In this document: positions 1-6,416 of the stretch, one piece after another
Layout: every line of letters begins with the position of its first letter
How positions within the stretch are numbered: position 1 is the stretch's first letter
Origin: Burkholderiales bacterium RIFCSPHIGHO2_12_FULL_61_11
GTDB lineage: Bacteria > Pseudomonadota > Gammaproteobacteria > Burkholderiales > Burkholderiaceae_C
Direction: 5' to 3'
Assembly: GCA_001770785.1 (NCBI GenBank)
Contig: MERZ01000029.1
Span: 1 to 10,448 of the forward strand
DNA length: 10,448 bases
Translations under genes and position numbers: made by a program
Notes under the pieces: model-generated
Seen by the model: the letters and a program-made list of their open reading frames with translations, nothing else
What the model was told of the DNA's origin: nothing
The model's database searches: none

Positions 1-108
1 CACACTTGCCAATGCGAGTGCCGCGCGGATTTTTAACAAGTTTGCCCAGCCGCAGGTACTCCATCAGTGCCTTGTGCACTGCATCCTGTTTTCTGCTTCG
101 TCCCAAAC
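1..108 (-). pseudogene. Displaced, frameshifted copy of the argF 3' end
   Basis: Positions 45-108 align with 849-913 at the 3' end of intact argF. The best part, 81-108, matches 27 of 28 bases. Read on the minus strand it gives VWDEAENRM, then one missing base, then KALMEYLRLGK, against VWDEAENRM and KALMEFLLLGR in ArgF. After the usual ArgF C-terminus the frame stays open to the window edge (LVKNPRGTRIGKCV), so the normal stop is missing. Similarity stops 15 bases before the vapC stop codon. I read it as the old argF tail, pushed aside when the vapBC segment inserted. A fragment of a diverged second argF is the alternative. The similarity is seen directly; the history is inferred. Confidence 0.6.
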
Positions 109-123
109 GCGTTTTCAACCTCG

Positions 124-519
124 TTAACCGGCATTGAGCGCTACGGCACTTTTTGGAAACGCCCGAAGCAACTTCCCATCCATCGTTACCAGCTGGGTGT
201 CCAGTTTGATCGCCAGCGCAACGAACTCGCAGTCGTAAGCCGAGCAATCACTGCTTTGCACCAGTTCGAGCACGGCGCGTGAATCGACCTCGAACTCCGA
301 TCCCGAAAGCAGGCTCTCCGCCTCATCTTGCACGCTGAGAGCCTGCTCAAAAGTCAACATCTTGCGGCTGATGTAGCCCGCCAGAATATTTCGCAATTCG
401 CTTCGCCAAAGAACCGGTGCTGCCCAATCGGCGTCCCGCTCAAGCAAGGCTTCCGCATCGGCGGTGTAGTCACCTGGAAGGTAGAGATAGGCCAGCACGT
501 TGGTGTCAACCACAATCAT
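124..519 (-). CDS. vapC: PIN-domain ribonuclease toxin (VapC/FitB type)
   Basis: This 131-residue protein is the likely toxin of a type II toxin-antitoxin pair. PIN-domain toxins cut RNA, often initiator tRNA or rRNA, using Mg2+ or Mn2+ held by clustered acidic residues. It opens with MIVVDTN, the classic first PIN strand, giving D5. Further likely metal ligands are E41 (in WRSELRN), D96 (in SAYDCEF) and D114 (in TMDGKLL), and the length fits a single PIN domain. Its ATG overlaps the antitoxin stop (ATGA), so translation is probably coupled. All key acidic residues are present, so it looks active. Its target cannot be read from sequence. The duplicated argF tail lies 15 bases downstream. Confidence 0.9.
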   Translation of the reverse strand: MIVVDTNVLAYLYLPGDYTADAEALLERDADWAAPVLWRSELRNILAGYISRKMLTFEQALSVQDEAESLLSGSEFEVDSRAVLELVQSSDCSAYDCEFVALAIKLDTQLVTMDGKLLRAFPKSAVALNAG

Positions 520-761
520 GGACGACCCAGCTGTTTAAGTGCTTCAATGTCGCTGGCCATGAATTTGCCCTGCTGCAGACTGCCACGCAGCTCACGCGCG
601 CGCGCCAGCCGCTCGGTGGGGGTTAGCCTGACCGGCAGCAATGCGGATTCCAGGCACACAATAACTTCGCTGTTCATACTGCGACGATGCATTTGCGCCG
701 AAAGCTTTAGCCGGTCGTATACATCGTCAGGGATGTTTTTTAGGGTCAAGGTTGTGGGCAT
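516..761 (-). CDS. vapB: Ribbon-helix-helix antitoxin (VapB/FitA type)
   Basis: This 81-residue protein is the probable antitoxin for the PIN toxin directly downstream. Residues 4-41, from TLTLKNIPDDVYDRLK to the SMNSEVIVCLESAL helix, fit a FitA-like ribbon-helix-helix (Arc/MetJ) DNA-binding domain. The rest, about 50-81, would be the tail that wraps and blocks the toxin. Such antitoxins dimerise and, alone or with toxin, repress their own promoter. That fits the near-perfect palindrome over the -10 region just upstream (773-801). The ATG at 761 is preceded by GGTGG at 8-9 bases. The 4-base overlap with the toxin gene is typical of these operons. Confidence 0.88.
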   Translation of the reverse strand: MPTTLTLKNIPDDVYDRLKLSAQMHRRSMNSEVIVCLESALLPVRLTPTERLARARELRGSLQQGKFMASDIEALKQLGRP

Positions 762-772
762 GATGGGTCCAC

Positions 773-813
773 CAAAAAGAAACCATTATGGTGTCTTTTT
801 GTGATCCAGTCAA
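773..813 (-). promoter_or_regulatory. vapBC promoter with overlapping palindromic operator
   Basis: Read on the minus strand, TTGACT (813-808) and CATAAT (790-785) are separated by 17 bases, a good sigma-70 promoter. The -10 box sits in the centre of a palindrome: arms CAAAAAGAAACCAT (773-786) and ATGGTGTCTTTTTG (788-801) match at 13 of 14 positions around one central base. An RHH antitoxin bound there would block RNA polymerase, as expected for autoregulated vapBC operons. The box and symmetry are seen; repression is inferred. Confidence 0.72.
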
Positions 814-835
814 ACCGTCAAGTGGCCCCCATCAG

Positions 836-1777
836 TCAGTTCATCCGCCCCAGCAACAGGAACTCCATCAACGCCTTCTGTACATGCATCCTGTTTTCCG
901 CTTCGTCCCAAACAACGGACTGCGGGCCGTCAATTACGTCGGATTGGACTTCTTCGCCGCGGTGCGCGGGCAGGCAATGCATGAAGAGGGCATCGGGTTT
1001 GGCGGCGCGCATCATGTCGCTGTCCACGCACCAGTCGGCAAAGGCTTTTTTCCGGGCTTCGTTCTCGGCTTCGTAGCCCATGCTGGTCCAGACGTCGGTG
1101 GTCACCAGGTCAGCACCGGCGCAGGCCTGCATAGGGTCCTTGAATACCTGGTAACTCTCGGCTGAGCGAATGCCGGCGATGGACTGATCCACCTCGTAAC
1201 CACCCGGTGTGCTCAGGTGCACCTTGAAGCCCAGGAGCTCGCTGGCCTGCAGCCAGGTGTTGGCCATGTTGTTGCCGTCCCCCACCCAGGCCACCGTCTT
1301 GCCGGCGATGGAGCCTCGGTGCTCGATGTAGGTGAAGATGTCGGCCAAAATCTGGCAGGGGTGAAACTCGTTGGTCAGGCCGTTGATGACCGGTACGCGT
1401 GAGTGCTGGGCAAAGCGGTCGATCTTGGTCTGCTCAAAAGTGCGGATCATCACCAGGTCGACCATGCGGCTGATGACCTTGGCGCTGTCTTCAATCGGCT
1501 CGGCGCGGCCCAGCTGGCTGTCACCCGTGGTGAGGTAGACCACGCTGCCGCCGAGCTGGTACATGCCGGCCTCAAAACTCACGCGGGTGCGGGTCGAGGC
1601 TTTCTCGAAAATCATGGCCAGCGTGCGGTCCGCCAGCGGATGGTGCTTTTCGTAGGCCTTGAATTTTTTCTTGATGAAGGCCGCGCGCTCGAACAGGTAG
1701 GCGTAGTCGCCGGCGTTCAGGTCGCTGAACTGGAGGTAGTGCTTCAGGGGGCTCGGGGTCTTGGGGGTTGTGGTCAT
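836..1777 (-). CDS. argF: Ornithine carbamoyltransferase
   Basis: This 313-residue cytoplasmic enzyme joins carbamoyl phosphate and ornithine to make citrulline in arginine synthesis. The carbamoyl-phosphate loop STRTR is at 61-65, HPCQ at 139-142, the ornithine-side motif DVWTSMG at 228-234 and HCLP at 267-270. The length matches the family. I chose the ATG at 1777 because it lies 2 bases after the argD stop and begins close to the conserved KHYLQFSDL. An upstream in-frame ATG at 1819 would add 14 residues inside argD and is less likely. It is co-transcribed with argD and probably translationally coupled. The last 22 codons or so are duplicated at 45-108, beyond the vapBC operon, suggesting the 3' end was renewed by the insertion while remaining functional. 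Confidence 0.96.
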   Translation of the reverse strand: MTTTPKTPSPLKHYLQFSDLNAGDYAYLFERAAFIKKKFKAYEKHHPLADRTLAMIFEKASTRTRVSFEAGMYQLGGSVVYLTTGDSQLGRAEPIEDSAKVISRMVDLVMIRTFEQTKIDRFAQHSRVPVINGLTNEFHPCQILADIFTYIEHRGSIAGKTVAWVGDGNNMANTWLQASELLGFKVHLSTPGGYEVDQSIAGIRSAESYQVFKDPMQACAGADLVTTDVWTSMGYEAENEARKKAFADWCVDSDMMRAAKPDALFMHCLPAHRGEEVQSDVIDGPQSVVWDEAENRMHVQKALMEFLLLGRMN

Positions 1778-1779
1778 GG

Positions 1780-2994
1780 TTAAGCTTTTTCTTTCAGCAG
1801 CTGCTTGATCAGCGGGCACAAGATGGCCACGACCTCATCGGCCTCTGCGGTGGTCATGATGAGTGAAGGCACCAGGCGAATCACGGTGTCCGCGGTAACG
1901 CTGATCAGCAGGCCATTGTCGGCGGCGCGCTGGACCAGTTCACCGCAAGGCGTGGTCAGCTCAACGCCCAGCATCAGTCCGCGGCCGCGGATTTCCTTGA
2001 GGCCTGTCACGTTGGCCAGCTCGCGGGCCAGCGCGTCGCGCAGGTGGTCGCCCGCCAGCGTGGCATTGGCCAGCAAGCCGTCTTCTTCCATGATGCGGAT
2101 GGTTTCCACGCCGGCCCGCATGGCCAGCGGATTGCCTCCAAAGGTGGTGCCGTGGTTGCCTGGGCCGAAAATATGGGCGGCTTTGGGGCCAGCCACCACC
2201 GCGCCCACCGGCACGCCTGAACCCAGCCCCTTGGCCAGCGGCATCACATCGGGCTTGATGCCGGACCACTGATGCGCGAACCATTTGCCGGTGCGGCCCA
2301 TGCCGCATTGCACCTCGTCGATCATGAGCAGCCAGTCGCGTTCGTCGCAGAGCGCGCGCGCCTGCCGCAGATACTCGTCGCTCATGCTGTTGATGCCGCC
2401 TTCGCCCTGAATCGCTTCAAAAAAAACCGCAACCACGTTCGGGTTGCCGGCGGTGGCGGCTTTTAGCGCCTCAATGTCATTGAGGGGTACGCGGATAAAG
2501 CCCTCAACCAGCGGACCAAAGCCCGCCTGTATCTTCGGGTTGCCGGTGGCGCTGAGGGTGGCAATGCTGCGGCCATGAAAGGCTTTTTCATAGACCACAA
2601 TTTCAGGCCTTTCGATGCCCTTGTCATGGCCGAATTTGCGTGCCAGTTTCAGCGCAGCCTCGTTCGCTTCCAGCCCGGTGGAGCAGAAAAACACGTTTTC
2701 AAGGCCAGACAGCGCCACCAGCTTGTCCGCCAGCGTTTCCTGAAGCGGCACATGGTAGTAGTTGGAGCAATGAATCAGCTTGCCAATCTGCTCCTGCAGG
2801 GCGGGCACCAGCCTGGGGTGGTTATGCCCCAAAGTGTTGACGGCAATGCCGCCCAGGGCGTCCAGATAGGACTTGCCATTGACATCCCAGACGCGGCAAC
2901 CCTGGCCATGCGACAGCGCGATGGGCAGGCGGCCGTAGGTCGGCATCACATGAGGGGAGGCGGCTTCGATGTGGCCGGGAAGGGCAGCGGTCAT
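1780..2994 (-). CDS. argD: Acetylornithine aminotransferase (class III PLP enzyme)
   Basis: This 404-residue enzyme converts N-acetylglutamate semialdehyde to N-acetylornithine with glutamate as amino donor. In many bacteria ArgD also serves as succinyldiaminopimelate aminotransferase in lysine synthesis. The PLP lysine is K255 in PLAKGLGSGVPVG. D226 (IDEVQ) should hold the pyridine nitrogen, and AFHGRS (138-143) with GTTFGGNPLA (282-291) are standard fold III motifs. The phosphate loop reads STGLEANE (105-112) where many homologues have NSG. The ATG at 2994 is chosen for the GGAG 9 bases upstream; an in-frame ATG at 3039 adds 15 unconserved residues. It is the first gene of an argD-argF operon. 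I see no clear ArgR box upstream. Confidence 0.96.
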   Translation of the reverse strand: MTAALPGHIEAASPHVMPTYGRLPIALSHGQGCRVWDVNGKSYLDALGGIAVNTLGHNHPRLVPALQEQIGKLIHCSNYYHVPLQETLADKLVALSGLENVFFCSTGLEANEAALKLARKFGHDKGIERPEIVVYEKAFHGRSIATLSATGNPKIQAGFGPLVEGFIRVPLNDIEALKAATAGNPNVVAVFFEAIQGEGGINSMSDEYLRQARALCDERDWLLMIDEVQCGMGRTGKWFAHQWSGIKPDVMPLAKGLGSGVPVGAVVAGPKAAHIFGPGNHGTTFGGNPLAMRAGVETIRIMEEDGLLANATLAGDHLRDALARELANVTGLKEIRGRGLMLGVELTTPCGELVQRAADNGLLISVTADTVIRLVPSLIMTTAEADEVVAILCPLIKQLLKEKA

Positions 2995-3117
2995 TGGAAA
3001 ACTCCAGGAGCAAAGCAAAAAACAAGAGGCCGCGATCAATTTGGCGGGTCTGAAGTGATTTTAGGCGCAGACCTGCCGCCATTTTTGAGGTGCCTTCTTG
3101 GCAGTCATGCAGAGGAG
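2995..3117. other. argD leader region, no intact gene
   Basis: This is the upstream region of argD. On the minus strand TAAAAT (3063-3058) could be a -10 box, but no good -35 hexamer lies 16-18 bases before it. A short frame MTAKKAPQKWRQVCA (3108-3061) is too short and unsupported to call. The GGAG ribosome-binding site of argD is at the argD end. I see no ARG-box palindrome. Confidence 0.4.
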
Positions 3118-3216
3118 TATTGGCTGCGATCGCTTGGGATTTCGTGCTCAACTTCGCCAGGGACAACAATCTTCAGATGGCCGATGCCTGCTGCTCCCGA
3201 TGCGCCCAAGCCCTGA
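3118..3216 (+). pseudogene. Decayed 3' end of a DUF3579-family gene
   Basis: On the plus strand, about 3136-3174 reads AWDFVLNFARDNNLQ, which matches the C-terminal motif I remember from DUF3579 proteins (AWDFV.NFA.DNDLQ followed by EACLLP). A neighbouring frame then gives PAAPDAPKP and a stop at 3214-3216, so one or two small indels break the frame. The first two thirds of a normal gene (about 100 codons) are absent; only about 120 bases remain before the argD start. In other Burkholderiales a DUF3579 gene lies between argD and rpsT. The bidirectional terminator just beyond (3262-3297) fits a former convergent gene. The function of DUF3579 is unknown. Family assignment is from memory. Confidence 0.45.
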
Positions 3217-3261
3217 CAACACCGGCTGGCGCAGCCCTCGCAGACGTCAAAAGCCGGACAT

Positions 3262-3297
3262 AAAAAAACCGCCAGAACATCACGCCCTGGCGGTTTT
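3262..3297. terminator. Bidirectional Rho-independent terminator
   Basis: The arms AAAACCGCCAG (3265-3275) and CTGGCGGTTTT (3287-3297) are perfectly complementary, with an 11-base loop. On the minus strand, in the rpsT direction, the stem is followed by an unbroken run of T to position 3262. On the plus strand it runs into TTTTCTT. It can serve rpsT and whatever came from the left, which is the arrangement expected between convergent genes. Confidence 0.85.
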
Positions 3298-3331
3298 CTT
3301 ACTTTGCTGCAGCGCACCCTACAAAACGGCA

Positions 3332-3358
3332 GACTGCATTTTCAATAAAGATGCAGTC
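3332..3358. other. Second hairpin just after rpsT
   Basis: Arms GACTGCAT (3332-3339) and ATGCAGTC (3351-3358) pair perfectly around an 11-base AT-rich loop. It lies 20 bases past the rpsT stop and before the main terminator. There is no clean T run, so it is more likely an mRNA 3'-end protecting or processing stem than a terminator on its own. Confidence 0.5.
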
Positions 3359-3378
3359 CGGGCGGTTTGCCTAAATGC

Positions 3379-3696
3379 TTAGGCTGCCTTTTCTTCAGTG
3401 GCTTTCAGTGCCAGGGCTTTCACCTTCTTGGACAGGCGGCTTTTGTCGCGCGCTGCCTTGTTTTTGTGAAAGATGCCTTTGTCGGCAATGATGTCCACGA
3501 TGCTCTGTGCCTTGGCAAAGAGTTCAGCGGATTTGACCTTGTCACCACTGACAACGGCTTTTTCGACGTTTTTCACGGCGGTGCGGTATTTGGAGCGCAG
3601 CGAGGTGTTCGCGGCGTTGATTTTGACGTCCTGGCGGACGCGTTTGCGGCCAGAGGCGAGGCGGGGGTTCTTTTTCTTGGGTTTGGCGGTTGCCAT
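3379..3696 (-). CDS. rpsT: 30S ribosomal protein bS20
   Basis: This 105-residue basic protein binds 16S rRNA and helps early assembly of the small subunit. The start [19 protein letters not shown] and the core [16 protein letters not shown] followed by [22 protein letters not shown] are typical bS20. It is longer than E. coli S20 (87 residues), as is usual in Comamonadaceae. The ATG at 3696 has AAAGGA 9 bases upstream. It stands alone as a transcription unit, divergent from murJ and followed by a terminator. In E. coli S20 represses its own translation; nothing here shows whether that applies. Confidence 0.97.
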   Translation of the reverse strand: MATAKPKKKNPRLASGRKRVRQDVKINAANTSLRSKYRTAVKNVEKAVVSGDKVKSAELFAKAQSIVDIIADKGIFHKNKAARDKSRLSKKVKALALKATEEKAA

Positions 3697-3752
3697 ATAA
3701 GTATTCCTTTAATCCAGGGAGGAGTCTGTGGATGATGCTAGCAAAGCCGATG

Positions 3753-3761
3753 ATTTTAGCA
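3753..3761 (-). promoter_or_regulatory. Probable extended -10 promoter for rpsT
   Basis: On the minus strand TGCTAAAAT (3761-3753) is an extended -10 element, about 50 bases upstream of the rpsT ATG. TTGGCG (3786-3781) lies upstream, but the 22-base spacing is too long for a normal -35, so the extended TG would have to compensate. No equally good plus-strand promoter for murJ is visible in this gap. Confidence 0.4.
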
Positions 3762-3785
3762 CGGGGGCTGCCTTACACTCGCCAA

Positions 3786-5351
3786 GTGTCACTTTTCAAA
3801 GCCGCCTCCACCGTCTCCCTCCTTACATTGGTTTCCCGAATCACCGGTTTGGCGCGGGAACTGCTGATTGCGTCAACCTTTGGCGCCAGCGCCATGACCG
3901 ATGCCTTCAACGTGGCCTTTCGCATTCCCAACCTGTTTCGCCGGCTGTTTGCCGAGGGCGCGTTCAGCCAGGCCTTTGTGCCGGTGCTGGCGGCCAGCAA
4001 GGCCAGGGAAGGCCAGGCGGCCACCAAGCTGCTGATTGACCGGGTGGCGACGCTCTTGAGCTGGGCGCTGCTGCTGACCTGCGTGGCGGGAGTGGCGGCG
4101 GCGCCGGTGCTGGTCTGGGCCATGGCCAGCGGCCTGAAGCAGCAGCCGCAGGGCTTCGAAGCCGCCGTCTTCATGACGCGCTGGATGTTCCCCTACATCG
4201 GCTTCATGTCGCTGGTGGCGCTGTCTTCCGGCGTACTCAATACCTGGCGGCATTTTGCGGTGCCAGCGGCGACGCCGGTGCTGCTGAATCTGGCCATGAT
4301 TGCCGCCGCCTGGCTGGGCGCGCCATGGTTCAAGGCGCAGGGCATTGAGCCGGTTTACGCGCTGGGCGCGGGCGTGATGCTGGGCGGCGTGCTGCAGCTG
4401 GCAATCCAGGTGCCTGCCTTGCTGCGCCTCGGACTGCTGCCGAAAATTGGCTGGAACTGGGCGGTGCTCAAGGCCGCATGGGCGGACCCCGCGACTAAAA
4501 ACATCGCAAGGCTCATGGTTCCGGCCATGCTGGGCGTGAGCGTGGCGCAAATTTCCCTGCTGATCAACACGCAAATTGCCTCCCATCTGACGCCCGGCAG
4601 CGTCAGCTGGCTCACCTACGCCGACCGCCTGATGGAATTCCCGACGGCCCTGCTGGGCGTGGCCATTGGCGTGGTGCTGACGCCGCAGCTCGCAGCAGCC
4701 AAAGCGGCCGACGACGCCCCCAAATACTCGGCCATGCTGGACTGGGGCTTGCGCATTGTGGTGCTGCTGGCCGTGCCCTGCGCGGTGGCGCTGCTGACTT
4801 TTGCCCAGCCGCTGGTGGCAACGCTCTACCACTATGGCGCTTTTACCGACCGCGATGTGCAGCAAACCACCAGTGCATTGATGGGTTACGGAGCCGGGCT
4901 GCTGGGGCTGGTGGCCATCAAGGTGCTGGCACCGGGTTTTTATGCCAGCCAGGACATCAAGACGCCGGTACGCATTGCGGTGGTGGTGCTGGTTATCACG
5001 CAGTTGCTCAATCTGGCGCTGGTGCCCGTGTTGCAGCACGCCGGTCTGGCGCTGGCCATCGGCATTGGCGCGCTGATCAATGCGCTATGGCTGCTGCTGG
5101 GCCTGATGCGGCGCGGCAGTTACCGCCCCGCGCCCGGCTGGGGCGTTTTTGCCAGCCAGGTGATTGGGGCCAGCGCGCTACTTGCGGCGTTTTTGCTCTG
5201 GGCCGCGGGTAGCGTGAGCTGGACCGGCCTTAAAAGCCAATATGTACAGCGAATTTGGCTTCTAGCCCTTGTCCTGTTTTCGTCAGCAGCTATTTATTTT
5301 GTAGCGCTTCGGGTCTCCGGGCTGAAGCTGCGTCAGCTGTTTCGGCGCTAG
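3786..5351 (+). CDS. murJ: Lipid II flippase MurJ (MviN)
   Basis: This is a 521-residue inner-membrane protein of the MOP superfamily that moves lipid II, the peptidoglycan precursor, to the outer face. It has about 14 hydrophobic segments. The conserved N-terminal stretch SRITGLAREL contains R24 and E25, matching the essential R24/D25 of E. coli MurJ, and FRIPNLFRRLFAEGAFSQAF follows. I chose GTG 3786 because it gives VSLFKAAS at the usual family start and the same numbering. ATG 3732 is in frame, has a strong GGGAGGAG 7 bases upstream and would add 18 residues, so it remains a real alternative. The last 33 codons or so are AT-rich and overlap an interspersed repeat (5252-5306). A SirB1 gene follows after 93 bases. 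Confidence 0.94.
   Translation: MSLFKAASTVSLLTLVSRITGLARELLIASTFGASAMTDAFNVAFRIPNLFRRLFAEGAFSQAFVPVLAASKAREGQAATKLLIDRVATLLSWALLLTCVAGVAAAPVLVWAMASGLKQQPQGFEAAVFMTRWMFPYIGFMSLVALSSGVLNTWRHFAVPAATPVLLNLAMIAAAWLGAPWFKAQGIEPVYALGAGVMLGGVLQLAIQVPALLRLGLLPKIGWNWAVLKAAWADPATKNIARLMVPAMLGVSVAQISLLINTQIASHLTPGSVSWLTYADRLMEFPTALLGVAIGVVLTPQLAAAKAADDAPKYSAMLDWGLRIVVLLAVPCAVALLTFAQPLVATLYHYGAFTDRDVQQTTSALMGYGAGLLGLVAIKVLAPGFYASQDIKTPVRIAVVVLVITQLLNLALVPVLQHAGLALAIGIGALINALWLLLGLMRRGSYRPAPGWGVFASQVIGASALLAAFLLWAAGSVSWTGLKSQYVQRIWLLALVLFSSAAIYFVALRVSGLKLRQLFRR
5252..5306 (+). repeat. Interspersed repeat copy inside the murJ 3' end
   Basis: This AT-rich 55-base stretch interrupts otherwise GC-rich murJ coding DNA. 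It aligns without gaps to 8501-8555 at 31 of 55 positions, sharing TAGC, TGTC, TCG, AGCT and TAGC blocks at the same spacing. It resembles an interspersed repeat I recall from Polaromonas and Rhodoferax genomes (blocks like GGCTTCTAGC and AGCTATT). Here it encodes IWLLALVLFSSAAIYFVAL, a good last membrane helix. 56% identity alone is not decisive. Confidence 0.45.
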
Positions 5352-5376
5352 TCCAGCGGGCCGGATTCGCCTTTGC

Positions 5377-5390
5377 TTGATCAAGCGCAA
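5377..5390. promoter_or_regulatory. FNR/ANR-like box upstream of the SirB1 gene
   Basis: TTGATCAAGCGCAA fits TTGAT-N4-ATCAA with a perfect left half and CGCAA for ATCAA on the right. It also overlaps a perfect 12-base palindrome GCTTGATCAAGC (5375-5386). It is centred about 60 bases before the sirB1 ATG. No convincing -10 box is placed to go with it, so this is a weak call. Confidence 0.25.
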
Positions 5391-5444
5391 TCTTGATATC
5401 TTCCTCAATTTACACCGTGCGCCGGTTTGTGAGAAAGTAGCGTC

Positions 5445-6296
5445 ATGCAATTAAATTTGGCCGTACCGTCCCCGCTGCAGTATTTTTCCAGCTTGGTGCA
5501 AAGTGATGAACATTTTCCCTTGCTGGAAGCTGCCATCAGCCTGGCCCAGGACGAATACCCCGACCTCGACGTGCAGCAGGTGCTCGGCGATGTGGATCAA
5601 CTGCTGGCCAGAGTCAAGCGGCGCCTCCCCGCCGACTCGCCCGACCTGCAGCGTCTGCGCGCGCTGAACCAGTTCTTCTTTCGCGACCTGAGCTTTGGCG
5701 GCAACGTCAATGACTACTATGACCCCGACAACAGCTACCTGAATGCGGTGCTGCGCACGCGCCGCGGCATTCCCATCACGCTGGCCGTGCTGTGGCTGGA
5801 GCTCGCGCTGGGGCTGGGCCTGAATGCGCGGGGAGTGGCCTTTCCGGGGCATTTCATGGTCAAGGTCAACCTGCCCAAGGGCCAGGTGCTGATTGACCCC
5901 TTCAGCGGTCAGTCATTGAGCCGCGAAGAGCTGGCCGAGCGGCTGGAGCCGTTCAGGCAGCGCAGCGGTATGGTCGATGACTTTGAGGTGCCGATGGGCC
6001 TGTACCTGCAGTCGGCGCCGCCGCGCGAAATCATCGGCCGCATGTTGCGCAACCTCAAGGACATTCACAGAACCCAGGAAGACTGGCAGCGCCTGATTGC
6101 CGTGCAGGACCGCCTGATTGTGCTGCAGCCCGAGGCTTGGGCCGAGTACCGCGACCGCGGCCTGGCTTTGGCAGTGCAGGGCGAGGTGGCGCGCGCGGTG
6201 GCTGATCTGGAAACTTATCTGGCGAATGCCGAAGATGCGCTGGATATTGACGTTGTGGCCGAACGCCTGACCGAGTTGCGCCGGGCCAATGACTAA
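5445..6296 (+). CDS. SirB1-family protein (transglutaminase-like plus TPR)
   Basis: This 283-residue cytoplasmic protein is related to E. coli YchA/SirB1. The transglutaminase-like part, about 40-155, carries the family signatures YYDPDNSYLNAVLRTRRGIPI (91-111), VAFPGHFMVKV (131-141, H136) and LIDPFSG (149-155). The catalytic cysteine of true transglutaminases is absent; the protein has no cysteine at all, as is usual in this family. Residues 197-265 look like a TPR pair. The biochemical role is unknown; E. coli sirB1 was tied loosely to virulence gene expression. It follows murJ on the same strand, 93 bases apart, and may be co-transcribed. The ATG at 5445 has GAGAAAG about 8 bases upstream. 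Confidence 0.9.
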   Translation: MQLNLAVPSPLQYFSSLVQSDEHFPLLEAAISLAQDEYPDLDVQQVLGDVDQLLARVKRRLPADSPDLQRLRALNQFFFRDLSFGGNVNDYYDPDNSYLNAVLRTRRGIPITLAVLWLELALGLGLNARGVAFPGHFMVKVNLPKGQVLIDPFSGQSLSREELAERLEPFRQRSGMVDDFEVPMGLYLQSAPPREIIGRMLRNLKDIHRTQEDWQRLIAVQDRLIVLQPEAWAEYRDRGLALAVQGEVARAVADLETYLANAEDALDIDVVAERLTELRRAND

Positions 6297-6416
6297 GAGA
6301 AACAGGATGGTAAGACTGCTATTGCCTCAATAGATACGGCCGCAAGCAGTTGTTAAATTTGCAGGAATTGCCCGTCACTCTGTAGCAGAAATACGCAGCG
6401 CCTGCGGACAGCCCGG
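6297..6416. other. Gap between convergent genes, weak hairpins only
   Basis: This 120-base gap separates the convergent SirB1 and MFS genes. CTATTG (6319-6324) and CAATAG (6328-6333) form a small hairpin. It lies inside a weak outer stem ACTGCT (6315-6320) / AGCAGT (6345-6350) followed by TGTTAAATTT, which might end plus-strand transcription. No strong terminator or gene is seen. Confidence 0.3.

Noticed and set aside
2575..3216. Plus-strand 213-codon frame across the argD 5' end
   Set aside because: Mostly antisense to argD. Only its last few codons coincide with the proposed DUF3579 relic.
3105..3317. Minus-strand 70-codon frame between argD and rpsT
   Set aside because: It runs through the bidirectional terminator stem and is antisense to the DUF3579-like relic; no ribosome-binding site or recognisable motif.
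3873..5039. Long 388-codon minus-strand frame opposite murJ
   Set aside because: Rich in H, Q, R and G as expected from the complement of GC-rich codons; it lies wholly within murJ and resembles no protein.
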